Below, one piece after another: positions 28,858 through 36,578 of a stretch of DNA of 64,000 nucleotides. The notes beneath the pieces are model-generated. The model was given only the letters and a program-made list of their open reading frames with translations. It ran no database searches and was not told the DNA's origin. Origin of the DNA: Microbacterium rhizosphaerae (GTDB taxonomy: Bacteria; Actinomycetota; Actinomycetes; Actinomycetales; Microbacteriaceae). The stretch's first letter is position 1. Every line of letters begins with the position of its first letter. The stretch is from assembly GCF_034120055.1 (NCBI RefSeq), contig NZ_CP139368.1, positions 1,674,001 through 1,738,000 on the forward strand, in the 5' to 3' direction. The position numbers and the translations under genes were made by a program.

Positions 28858-29564
28858 GGTGTCGCGACGACCGGTGCGACCGGTGCGAGCGCCCGGGTGC
28901 GCAGGGCGGCGATGGTCCCTGCGGCGATGAGGCCCTGGCCGGCGCAGTAGGTGATCATGACGAGCGGGCTGGTCCAGTGCGCCATCGCCTCGGGGGTGAA
29001 CAGGCGGAACGCGAGCACGGTGTCGGAGCACAGGAACAGCGCTCCGCCGACGGTCACGACGGGGTGGCAGCGGGCGGCGCTCGCGGCCGTGCCGCCGAGG
29101 ACGAGCCCGTAGGCGGCGACGGCGAACGACAGCGCTCCCAGGCGCGGCCACAGGATCGCCAGCATCCCGGCCCACCAGAGGACGTAGACGAGGGTCCACC
29201 ACGGCAGCCGGCGGACGGCGAGGTGGCGGTTGAAGAGCCAGATGTAGGCGAGGTGTGCGACGCCGAAGGCGCCGAGCATCACGGGCAGCTCGGGCAGGAA
29301 CGGGAAGAACACGGCGGCCTCGTCGCCGATCCACGAGAAGGCCAGGCCGACCCCGAGGATGCGCAGCGCGACCTGCTGGGCCTTCGGGACGTCCTTCGCC
29401 AAGATCACGACGGCGCATGCCAGCAGCGGCATGAGCAGCAGCTTCGTGATCGCCGCGATCTCCGTCGCGTCCACGCTGAGCGCCCCGATGTGGATGAGCG
29501 AGACGATGACGTAGGGGGCGAAGGCCCACCAGCGCACACGCGGCGACGTTGACACGGGATCCAT
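28854..29564 (-). CDS. YhhN family membrane protein (lysoplasmalogenase-like)
   Basis: 236 aa with about eight hydrophobic segments. The family pattern is visible in TKLLLMPLLACAVV near 40-53, FSWIGDEAAVF (with the conserved Asp) near 75-85 and GGALFLCSDTVLAFRLF near 173-189. Eukaryotic relatives (TMEM86) and some bacterial members hydrolyse the vinyl-ether bond of lysoplasmalogens. Whether this one does is unknown. It is the first gene of a two-gene unit with the S4 protein. Confidence 0.8.
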   Translation of the reverse strand: MDPVSTSPRVRWWAFAPYVIVSLIHIGALSVDATEIAAITKLLLMPLLACAVVILAKDVPKAQQVALRILGVGLAFSWIGDEAAVFFPFLPELPVMLGAFGVAHLAYIWLFNRHLAVRRLPWWTLVYVLWWAGMLAILWPRLGALSFAVAAYGLVLGGTAASAARCHPVVTVGGALFLCSDTVLAFRLFTPEAMAHWTSPLVMITYCAGQGLIAAGTIAALRTRALAPVAPVVATP

Positions 29565-29585
29565 CGTAGGCGGGCCGGATGCCGC

Positions 29586-30173
29586 TCATTCGCCCTCGGC
29601 GACCGCCTTCTCGACGATCGCGAGATGCGGCTTCGGGCGTGCGACCTCGGTGAATCCGGCGGCGAGGAAGGTGGACAGGATGCCGGTGTACAGCTCGTTC
29701 GGGCGCTTGTCCGCGGCGGTGGGATCGATCGGGTATGCCTCGACCACCTTCGCTCCCTGCGCGCGGGCGTAGGCGACGGCGGCATCGAGCAGCTCGGCGG
29801 TGAGCCCGGATCCCCGGTGCTCCCGGCGCACGACGAAGCACGACACGGCCCACACCGACGGGTCGTCGAAGGGATGCGGCGACTCCGCGAAGGCGCGCGT
29901 CCGCGCGAGCCGCACCTGCGCCGTACGCGGCCCGACCCGGACCCATCCGGCGGCTTCGCCGTCGACGTAGGCGACGAGCGCGGGCGGCGGCCCGGCGTCG
30001 ACCTCTGCGCGCAGCATCCCCTCCCGCTCCTCCATGGAGGTGCCCTGCCACTGCGCATTCGTGATCATCCACCACTGGCACTGGCAGGAGTGCCCGTCGC
30101 CGCCCCCCGACAGCGCGTGCTCCGCATCGGCGAATCGGTCGGCGGTGACGGGTTCGATCGTGATCGTCGGCAT
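29586..30173 (-). CDS. GNAT family N-acetyltransferase
   Basis: 195 aa. The acetyl-CoA-binding segment is VWAVSCFVVRREHRGSGLTAELLDAAVAYARAQGAKVVEAYP, with the R.HRGSG loop of GNAT enzymes. A Cys-rich stretch GHSCQCQWWM near the N-terminus is typical of a subfamily of actinobacterial GNATs. The substrate is unknown. ATG 30173 (MPTITIEPV) is preferred over an upstream GTG at 30209. Confidence 0.82.
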   Translation of the reverse strand: MPTITIEPVTADRFADAEHALSGGGDGHSCQCQWWMITNAQWQGTSMEEREGMLRAEVDAGPPPALVAYVDGEAAGWVRVGPRTAQVRLARTRAFAESPHPFDDPSVWAVSCFVVRREHRGSGLTAELLDAAVAYARAQGAKVVEAYPIDPTAADKRPNELYTGILSTFLAAGFTEVARPKPHLAIVEKAVAEGE

Positions 30174-30276
30174 GCGCCCGAGACTACGAGCAGGCTCGGA
30201 CACGCTCAAGGGCTCGCCGGTTCGCGGGCGCTGCGAGGAGCGGCTAAGATGGGGGAGTTGCCCGCGCGCGGGTCAA

Positions 30277-30350
<74 letters not shown>

Positions 30351-30357
30351 CGAAAAA

Positions 30358-30388
30358 GCCCAGGTGAGAGATCGTTTCTCACCTGGGC
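30358..30388 (+). terminator. Terminator after tRNA-Pro
   Basis: Perfect 12-bp stem GCCCAGGTGAGA (30358-30369) and TCTCACCTGGGC (30377-30388) around a 7-nt loop, starting 8 nt after the tRNA. It is preceded by AAAAA rather than followed by a U-tract, so it may work best for the opposite strand, though it still fits a tRNA terminator. Confidence 0.82.
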
Positions 30389-30621
30389 GTCGTCGTCTCC
30401 GGCGGTTGCCACGTCGCAGAGCGGGGGAGCCGGCATCGCCACCCCGGGCCGCTCACAGGTGACCGGCGTAAGGTGGGGGAACAGCGTCCGGGAGCTCAGC
30501 CAGTCCCGACGTGGACCGGATCGCGCCGCCGTCGCCGTGCTCCCACGAGGGATGCCGTCGGCAGACGTCTCGCCACCACCCGCAGCCGCAGGAGCTCGGG
30601 CATACCGAGGAGCGCGTCGCC

Positions 30622-31755
30622 GTGACCCACTATGGCTTTCTGAGCACGTATCCGCCCACCCGCTGCGGTCTTGCGACCTTCACCGAGGCACTCGCGGGCG
30701 CCCTGACCGTCGACTCGTCGGACACAGCCGCGATCGTGCGCGTCCTCGAGGCCCCCGACGATGCGCAACCGCGTGGCATCCGCGCATCCGTCCGCGTGGC
30801 GGCGGACCTCGTCGCACGCGATCGGCGCAGCATGGCCGTCGCGGTTGCGAGCCTCGACGAGTGCGATGTCGCCGTCGTGCAGCACGAGTACGGCATCTAC
30901 GGCGGGCAGGACGGCGACGAGATCCTCGACGTGCTCGCTGCCGTGACCACGCCGACCATCGTCGTGCTGCATACCGTGCTCCCGGCCCCGACGTCGCACC
31001 AGCGTCTGGTGCTGGAACGGGTCTGCGCCCTGGCCACGAGCGTCGTCGTGATGACGAGCGGCGCGCGTGACATCCTCATCGAGCATTACGCCGTGGATGC
31101 CGCGGACGTGCACGTGATCCCGCACGGCGTGGCGAACCTGGCCGTCGAGGTGGGAAGCCCTCACCTGCGCAAGCGCATCCTCACGTGGGGCCTGATCTCG
31201 CCGGGCAAGGGGATCGAATGGGGCATCCGTGCGATCGCACAGCTCGGCGACCTCGACCACGAGGTCGAGTACGTCGTCGCCGGGCAGACGCACCCCAAGG
31301 TGCTCGCCCACGCCGGCGAGAGCTACCGCACCGGGCTCACGGATCTGATCGGCGAACTCGGCATCCAATCGTCCGTCCACCTCGACGGGCGTTACCTCGA
31401 CGCGGGCGAGCTCGCGACGCTGGTGGCATCGGCCGACGTCGTGCTGCTGCCGTACGACTCTCGCGACCAGGCCACGTCGGGGGTCCTCGCCGAGGCGGTC
31501 GCCGCCGGCATCCCGGTCGTGGCCACGGGCTTCCCCCACGCGGTCGAGCTGCTGGCAGGCGGCGCGGGGATCGTCGTCGCCCACGAGGACCCGCAGTCCA
31601 TGGCATCCGCCCTGCGGACGATCCTGACGGCCGACGATGTCGCCAGACGCATGCGGGAAGTCGCGCTGCGCGCTGCGAGCAAGACGAGCTGGCCGGCGGT
31701 CGCGGACCGCTATCGGCTCCTTTTCGAGGACCTGCGCGCGGCGAAAGCGGCGTGA
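30622..31755 (+). CDS. Glycosyltransferase family 4 protein
   Basis: 377 aa GT-B fold. The N-terminus reads YGFLSTYPPTRCGLATFTEALAGAL. The C-terminal nucleotide-sugar domain has LTWGLISPGKGIEWGIRAIAQL, a VEYVVAGQTHP strand and the ASADVVLLPYDSRDQATSGVLAEAVAAGIPVVAT acidic/E-x7-E-like region. GTG 30622 has GAGGAG 9 nt upstream. A longer reading from 30511 has a Cys/His-rich low-quality N-terminus. Its stop overlaps the start of the next gene, an alpha/alpha-toroid protein, so they act together, perhaps on a mannose- or glucose-containing glycan (inference). Confidence 0.85.
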   Translation: MTHYGFLSTYPPTRCGLATFTEALAGALTVDSSDTAAIVRVLEAPDDAQPRGIRASVRVAADLVARDRRSMAVAVASLDECDVAVVQHEYGIYGGQDGDEILDVLAAVTTPTIVVLHTVLPAPTSHQRLVLERVCALATSVVVMTSGARDILIEHYAVDAADVHVIPHGVANLAVEVGSPHLRKRILTWGLISPGKGIEWGIRAIAQLGDLDHEVEYVVAGQTHPKVLAHAGESYRTGLTDLIGELGIQSSVHLDGRYLDAGELATLVASADVVLLPYDSRDQATSGVLAEAVAAGIPVVATGFPHAVELLAGGAGIVVAHEDPQSMASALRTILTADDVARRMREVALRAASKTSWPAVADRYRLLFEDLRAAKAA

Positions 31756-32768
31756 TGGACGGCCCCGCGCGTTACACGCACCTCCTCGCCCTCACCGATC
31801 ACCACGGGGTCTTCGAGCACGCGCTCCTGGACGCGCCGCGCCGAGAGCACGGATACTGCGTCGACGACGTCGCGCGTGCGCTCATCGTGGTCGCCCGTGA
31901 CCCGGAACCGAGTGCGGAACTGTCGCGATCGGCCGAGACCTACCTCGACTTCCTCGATGCGGCCATCGGATCGGACGGCTTGGTGCACAACCGCATGGAT
32001 GCGAGCGGCGAGTGGTCCGACGAGCACGCCATGGGCGATTGGTGGGGACGACTGCTGTGGGCCGCCGGGACCGCTGCGGCGCGGGCATCCGACCCGGCTG
32101 TCCGCACCCGCGCGCTGCAGATGTTCCGCCGCGCCGCCCGGCAGCGCTCGAGCGAGCTGCACACTATCGCCTTCGCGGCACTCGGCGCGGCCGAGGTCGC
32201 ATCCGCGTACCCGGGCGACACGGACGCCGCGCGCATCCTCCGCGATCTCATCGACGCGATCCCCGCGGCGCCGCGGGAGAGCTGGCCGTGGCCGGAGCCT
32301 CGTCTGAGCTACGGCAACGCCTCCATCGCCGAAGCGCTGATCGCGGCCGGCACCGAGCTGGGCGACGTGGTCGCGACCGATCGCGGCCTGCTCCTGCTCA
32401 CCTTCCTGCTGACGCTCGAGACCGCGGACGGCCGCCTCTCGGTGACCGGCACCGGCGGCCGCGGGCCCGGCGAGGTCGGCCCGCAGTTCGATCAGCAGCC
32501 GATCGAGGTCGCTGCGATCGCCGACGCCTGCGCACGTGCCTACGCGCAGACGGGCGACACCGCCTGGCGCGCCGGCGTCGACCTCGCGTGGCAGTGGTTC
32601 TCGGGTCGCAACGACAGCGGCACCCCCATGATCGACCACGACACCGGAGCGGGCTTCGACGGACTCGAGCGCGACGGCCGCAACGAGAACCGAGGAGCCG
32701 AGTCGACGCTGGCCGCGCTCAGCACGCATCAGCAGGCACGACGCCTCGGACTGCTGCGCGCCGCATGA
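31755..32768 (+). CDS. Alpha/alpha-toroid (six-hairpin glycosidase-like) protein
   Basis: 337 aa, soluble, almost all helical. Repeating helix pairs with motifs such as YCVDDVARALIVVAR, NRMDASGEWSDEHAMGDWWGRLLWA, EPRLSYGNASIAEALI and RNENRGAESTLAAL resemble six-hairpin glycosidases and their phosphorylase/epimerase relatives. Acidic residues in WSDEHAMGD and in ENRGAES are candidate active-site positions. No specific family is certain. It overlaps the glycosyltransferase stop (GTGATG), and such GT4-toroid pairs recur in bacteria. Confidence 0.68.
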   Translation: MDGPARYTHLLALTDHHGVFEHALLDAPRREHGYCVDDVARALIVVARDPEPSAELSRSAETYLDFLDAAIGSDGLVHNRMDASGEWSDEHAMGDWWGRLLWAAGTAAARASDPAVRTRALQMFRRAARQRSSELHTIAFAALGAAEVASAYPGDTDAARILRDLIDAIPAAPRESWPWPEPRLSYGNASIAEALIAAGTELGDVVATDRGLLLLTFLLTLETADGRLSVTGTGGRGPGEVGPQFDQQPIEVAAIADACARAYAQTGDTAWRAGVDLAWQWFSGRNDSGTPMIDHDTGAGFDGLERDGRNENRGAESTLAALSTHQQARRLGLLRAA

Positions 32769-32850
32769 CCGAGCAGGGCCGGCTCGTCGTCACGCACGGC
32801 GTCGGCCCGATGCGCACCTGTGCGCTCGGCGCGCATCCCGACGCCGCCCG

Positions 32851-34095
32851 TCAGCCGCGGCCGCGCGCCCCGACCCCCAGGCCGACTCCAAGGAGCGCCA
32901 CGACGACGATCACGACGGAGAATCCCACTGCCATCGCGCCCACGCCGATGGCCGTCGCGACGAACCCGGCGACGATCGCGGAGCCGCCGAACGTCAAGTA
33001 GGCGACGACGAAGATCGCGCTGAACAGTTCCGCCCGCTGGTGCGGCTCGACCTCGGGCACGAGGCCCCGGATGCTTCCGGTGAACGCCATGCCCATGCCG
33101 AGGCCCGCGACGGCGGCGCAGATCCACACGAGTGCGAGGGCACCCACGGCCAGGGCGCCGAGGAACAGGGCGATGCCGAGCGCGATGCCGAGGTTGCCGA
33201 ACAGCCGCAGCCGGCGGGCAGGGATGCCGCCCGTGACGCCGGCAGAGAGTGTCCCCGCGGTGAACATCACGAAGTTCGCCGCGCCGCCGACGATCGGTGT
33301 CGTCACGTGGAACACCGACACGAGGATGATCGGCAGCAGCCCGAGGAAGAGCGCGGTCTCGAGGAACGCGGCCACGATCGTGGGCGCGGTCATTCGGAAC
33401 AGCCGGCGCACGCGCGGCGGGACGCCCACCCGCGGGATGAGCGAGCCCAGCGCGCCCGGGCGGGTCGTCGAGGTCTCGGGGATGAGCACGGCGAGCAGGG
33501 TGCCGGCGGCCATGACCACGGCCAGCGCGAGCCAGACCGCGGTCGCTGCGGCGGTGGGGATCGCCAACGCGATCAGGCCGGCCAGCAGAGCACCGATCGC
33601 GAGCCCGGCGGTCGTGGCGAGGCTCGACATCACCGCGCCGAGCCGCTTTCGGGACTCGGGGGCGAGCTCGACGATCGCCGCACCGAACGTGCTGGAGGCG
33701 ACGCCGGTCGCGAGCCCCTGCAGCACGCGGCCCACGATCAGCCAGGAGATCGACGGCGAGAGCAGGAACACGATCATCGACACGAGCTCGAGCGCGAGGG
33801 CTCCGATGAGCACCGGCCGACGACCGACGTAGTCCGACAGCGAGCCGAACACGAGGAGCGCCCCGATCAGCGCGAAGGCGTAGACGCCGAACGCGACGGT
33901 GAGGAGCGTGGGGGCGAAGCCCCACTCGCGCTCGTACAGGGGCAGGAGCGGTGTGGGTGCACCGGCGGCGACGAAGAATGCGAGCAGTGCCGCGGACATC
34001 CCGACGAATCCGACCGCACGCGACACGCGCAGCGTTCTCCTCCGCGCGATCTCGGGGATGGATGCGGCGAGGGATGCGGTGTGTGCTTCAGCCAT
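32851..34095 (-). CDS. MFS transporter (probable drug efflux)
   Basis: 414 aa with 12 predicted membrane segments. The motif A region is FGSLSDYVGRRPVLIG after the second segment. The C-terminal half repeats the fold. It belongs to the 12-helix MFS efflux type. ATG 34095 is preferred over a TTG 21 nt upstream. Its promoter (34103-34131) has a palindrome inside the -35/-10 spacer, and the gene is divergent from a HxlR regulator, so expression is probably induced by a toxic or redox-active substrate. Confidence 0.86.
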   Translation of the reverse strand: MAEAHTASLAASIPEIARRRTLRVSRAVGFVGMSAALLAFFVAAGAPTPLLPLYEREWGFAPTLLTVAFGVYAFALIGALLVFGSLSDYVGRRPVLIGALALELVSMIVFLLSPSISWLIVGRVLQGLATGVASSTFGAAIVELAPESRKRLGAVMSSLATTAGLAIGALLAGLIALAIPTAAATAVWLALAVVMAAGTLLAVLIPETSTTRPGALGSLIPRVGVPPRVRRLFRMTAPTIVAAFLETALFLGLLPIILVSVFHVTTPIVGGAANFVMFTAGTLSAGVTGGIPARRLRLFGNLGIALGIALFLGALAVGALALVWICAAVAGLGMGMAFTGSIRGLVPEVEPHQRAELFSAIFVVAYLTFGGSAIVAGFVATAIGVGAMAVGFSVVIVVVALLGVGLGVGARGRG

Positions 34096-34102
34096 GGGTG
34101 AC

Positions 34103-34131
34103 AGTATGCACTTCAATCAATGAAGTTACAA
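34103..34131 (-). promoter_or_regulatory. Promoter of the MFS transporter gene
   Basis: Read on the minus strand: TTGTAA (34131-34126), a 17-nt spacer, CATACT (34108-34103), then 7 nt to ATG 34095, so the message would be leaderless. The spacer is filled by the palindrome at 34111-34125. Confidence 0.7.
34111..34125. promoter_or_regulatory. Palindrome in the MFS promoter, probable HxlR operator
   Basis: CTTCAATCAATGAAG: 5-bp arms CTTCA/TGAAG around ATCAA, located exactly between -35 and -10 of the MFS promoter. A second similar site, TCAATCATTGA, lies at 34135-34145. Confidence 0.65.
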
Positions 34132-34134
34132 GCA

Positions 34135-34145
34135 TCAATCATTGA
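34135..34145. promoter_or_regulatory. Perfect 11-bp palindrome before the HxlR gene
   Basis: TCAAT-C-ATTGA, matching the first site (TCAATCAATGA) at 9 of 11 bases. It lies about 10 nt upstream of the hxlR-type gene's -10 hexamer TACGCT (34155-34160), so the regulator probably controls itself. Confidence 0.6.
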
Positions 34146-34166
34146 ACAATCTGATACGCTCGACCC

Positions 34167-34676
34167 ATGCCTCTCGGAACGGACTACGCGGGTCAGGACT
34201 GCGCCGTCGCCCGCGCGCTCGAAGTCGTGGGCGAGCGCTGGACGCTCCTGGTCGTGCGGGATCTCTTCTACGGCATCCGTCGATACTCGGAACTGCAGAA
34301 GCACATCGGGCTCCCGCCGGCCACCCTCACGGACCGGCTGAACCACCTCGTCGAGCACGGCGTCGTCGACCGGATTCCCGGCCAGGGCGCACGCGACGAG
34401 TACGTCCTGACGCCGAAGGGCGAGACGCTGTGGCCGGTCATCTCGGGCCTGGCGCAGTGGGGCAACGAGAACTACGTCCGGCCCGAGCGCCGCATGGTCT
34501 ACATGCACCGCCAGGACGGCGCATCCCTCGACGCACAGGGTGCGTGCACGCAGTGCGGCGCGATCCCCGTCGCCTCCGACGTCGTCATCCGCAAACCCGA
34601 GCGAGAGGGGATGACGGATCCCGTGGCGCTGGCCCTGAAGGAGCCGCACCGGCTCCTCGAGCCGCTGCGCACCTAG
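34167..34676 (+). CDS. HxlR family transcriptional regulator
   Basis: 169 aa. A winged helix with the HxlR pattern CAVARALEVVGERWTLLVVRDLFYGIRRYSELQKHI (Cys near 12) and LPPATLTDRLNHLVEHGVV as recognition region. The C-terminus has a CTQCG pair of cysteines, so redox or metal sensing is possible. ATG 34167 is 6 nt after TACGCT. It is divergent from the MFS pump, which it probably represses through the two palindromes between them. The stop overlaps the stop of the convergent DMT exporter. Confidence 0.9.
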   Translation: MPLGTDYAGQDCAVARALEVVGERWTLLVVRDLFYGIRRYSELQKHIGLPPATLTDRLNHLVEHGVVDRIPGQGARDEYVLTPKGETLWPVISGLAQWGNENYVRPERRMVYMHRQDGASLDAQGACTQCGAIPVASDVVIRKPEREGMTDPVALALKEPHRLLEPLRT

Positions 34677-35644
34677 TCGGCGCGCGTACCCACGAGGGCA
34701 GCCGAGCGAGCGCGCTCACCGCCCACTTCGCCGAGCTTGACCGTGACGACGCCCGCCACGATGAGCGCGGCGCCGAGCCACTGCCATCCGGTGGGCACGA
34801 TGCCCAGCAGCACGATCGTCCAGAAGATGCCGAACAGGGCCTCCGAGTAGCCGGTGAAGCTCGACACGATCGCGCCCAGCCGGCGGGCGGCCGCGACGCC
34901 GAGGAGATACGACAGCACCGTCGAGATGAGCACCATCCCGGCGACGACGACCGCGGGAGCCAGGGGCGCGCCGGCGATGACGGCGGCGGCGCCCGTCATC
35001 GTGAACGGCAGCACGCCGGCGGCGCTCACGATGACGAGGGTGATCGCACCGACCGACAGACCGAGTCCCACGAACGGCAGGGGCGGGATGCCGTGATCGC
35101 TCGAGGCGCCGGTCGCATAGTAGGCGGCGTTCCCGATGGCGGCCACGAGGGCGAGCAGGATGCCGAGCGGGTTGAGAGCCTGTCCGGAGGCGACGCCCGA
35201 GATCGCGACGAGGCCCACGACGGCGACGGCGGCGCCGAGCAGCGTGAGCTTCGAGGGGGCGATGCGGCTGCGCATCCAGGTCCACAGGACGAGGAGCACC
35301 GGGCCCATGAACTCGATGAGCAGGGCGAGACTCGGCGGGATGAACTGCACCGCCATGAAGAACGCGAGCTGGCAGCCCGCGACCGCAAGCAGCCCGAACA
35401 GCAGGATCGGTCCCTTCGCCCGCCACACCCGGCCCCACGTGCCGCGCAGGGCGACGACGGTCGGGATCGCCAGCACGATCGCCGCCAGTGCGATGCGTGC
35501 GGTGGCCGCCGCGCCGGGCGACCAGCCGGCCGACATCAGCGCGCTCGCGAAGGTGCCGGAGAGTGCGAAGCTCGCCGCGGAGCCGATCGCGAGGGCGAAT
35601 CCGGCGACGGGGATGCCGCCCCTCGCGTGCGCACTCGTGGACAT
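34673..35644 (-). CDS. DMT-superfamily (EamA) transporter
   Basis: 323 aa with ten hydrophobic segments arranged as two EamA repeats of five (first about 12-150, second about 160-300). VALRGTWGRVWRAKG and IEFMGPVLLVLWTW are typical of RhtA/YdcZ-like metabolite exporters. The substrate may be an amino acid or another small metabolite and cannot be told. ATG 35644 is chosen because the sequence upstream is Ala/Pro-rich and not conserved in such proteins. Confidence 0.84.
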   Translation of the reverse strand: MSTSAHARGGIPVAGFALAIGSAASFALSGTFASALMSAGWSPGAAATARIALAAIVLAIPTVVALRGTWGRVWRAKGPILLFGLLAVAGCQLAFFMAVQFIPPSLALLIEFMGPVLLVLWTWMRSRIAPSKLTLLGAAVAVVGLVAISGVASGQALNPLGILLALVAAIGNAAYYATGASSDHGIPPLPFVGLGLSVGAITLVIVSAAGVLPFTMTGAAAVIAGAPLAPAVVVAGMVLISTVLSYLLGVAAARRLGAIVSSFTGYSEALFGIFWTIVLLGIVPTGWQWLGAALIVAGVVTVKLGEVGGERARSAALVGTRAD

Positions 35645-35741
35645 CGCCGACCCCGTCTCGTGCGCCGCCCCCGTGCGCGGCGCATCCGGCAATCGTACCG
35701 GCGGGGTCGGACAGCGGATGCGGCCGGCGCTGGTGCCCGCG

Positions 35742-36230
35742 TCAGAGCTTGTAGCCGATGGCGCGCAGCAGGTCCTTGCGCTCCTGCACGTCCTTCTCGC
35801 TCTCGATGCCGACGGGCGGCTGCCCGTCGATGACCCCGGTGACGCCGCGGCCGGACTCGGTCACGGCGACGAGCATCTGCACGGGGTTCGCCGTCGCGCA
35901 GTACACGGTGCACACTTCGGGCACGTTCTTGATCTGGTTCAGGACGCTGACCGGGAACCCCTCGCGGAGCATGACGACGAACACGTGACCCGCGGCGATC
36001 GACACCGCCGCCGCGACGGCGAGGTCGACGAGATCCTCGTCGTTCCCTGTGCGCCGGACCAGGCGCGCGCCGGAGGCCTCGCAGAACGCGACGCCGAACC
36101 GCAGCGGCCCGCCGACACCCACCAGCACCTCGTGCAGGTCTTCGACGGTCTTGATGAAATGCGATTGCCCGACGATGACGTTCACGTCGTCCGGCTTGTC
36201 GATCGGGACGACCTCGATCTCGATGCTCAC
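35742..36230 (-). CDS. Adenosine-specific kinase family protein (PF04008)
   Basis: 162 aa, the full family length. The conserved blocks KPDDVNVIVGQSHFIKTVEDLHE, FGVAFCEASGARLVRRTGND, AAGHVFVVMLREGFPVSVLNQIK and the C-terminal ESEKDVQERKDLLRAIGYKL match the family named for an adenosine-binding archaeal member. The enzymatic activity of bacterial members is not established. It is monocistronic between an exporter and a pseudogene. Confidence 0.82.
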   Translation of the reverse strand: MSIEIEVVPIDKPDDVNVIVGQSHFIKTVEDLHEVLVGVGGPLRFGVAFCEASGARLVRRTGNDEDLVDLAVAAAVSIAAGHVFVVMLREGFPVSVLNQIKNVPEVCTVYCATANPVQMLVAVTESGRGVTGVIDGQPPVGIESEKDVQERKDLLRAIGYKL

Positions 36231-36312
36231 GGCGGACCTCCTTCGACGGCGTCAGCCTAGTGGCCGCGCGCAGGCGCCACTACGCCTGCGGCCGGACCCT
36301 TCCGCGCGAGCC

Positions 36313-36532
36313 TCACTTGTGTGCGGGGTACGTGTAGAAGCCCTCGCCGGTCGCCACCCCGAGCTTGCCCCGGTCGATGTCGTTCTCCTTGAGCCAGGCC
36401 GCGCGGCGCTGAGCCTTCTCGTCGCCGTGGGACATGATGTTGTACGGCGAAGCCGCTGAACGCGGTCTGGTACGCGATCTGCGATCCGAGGACTCCGGTG
36501 CCCAGCACGGTCACGCTGCGGATGATGCTCAT
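36313..36532 (-). pseudogene. 3-hydroxyacyl-CoA (hydroxybutyryl-CoA) dehydrogenase remnant with internal deletion
   Basis: The first 29 codons (36532-36446) read as the NAD-binding start of a 3-hydroxyacyl-CoA dehydrogenase (VTVLGTGVLGSQIAYQTAFSGF). Directly after, in another frame, codons from 36444 down to the stop at 36313 read as the C-terminal 43 residues of the same family (YNIMSHGDEKAQ, then RGKLGVATGEGFYTYP). Around 210-230 codons between the two ends are missing, and the join is out of frame. AGGAG still precedes the ATG, so the loss looks recent. Confidence 0.85.
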
Positions 36533-36578
36533 GGTTCTCCTGTCCCGTGCTCGCCCCCTTCTGAGGCCGACGAGCACG

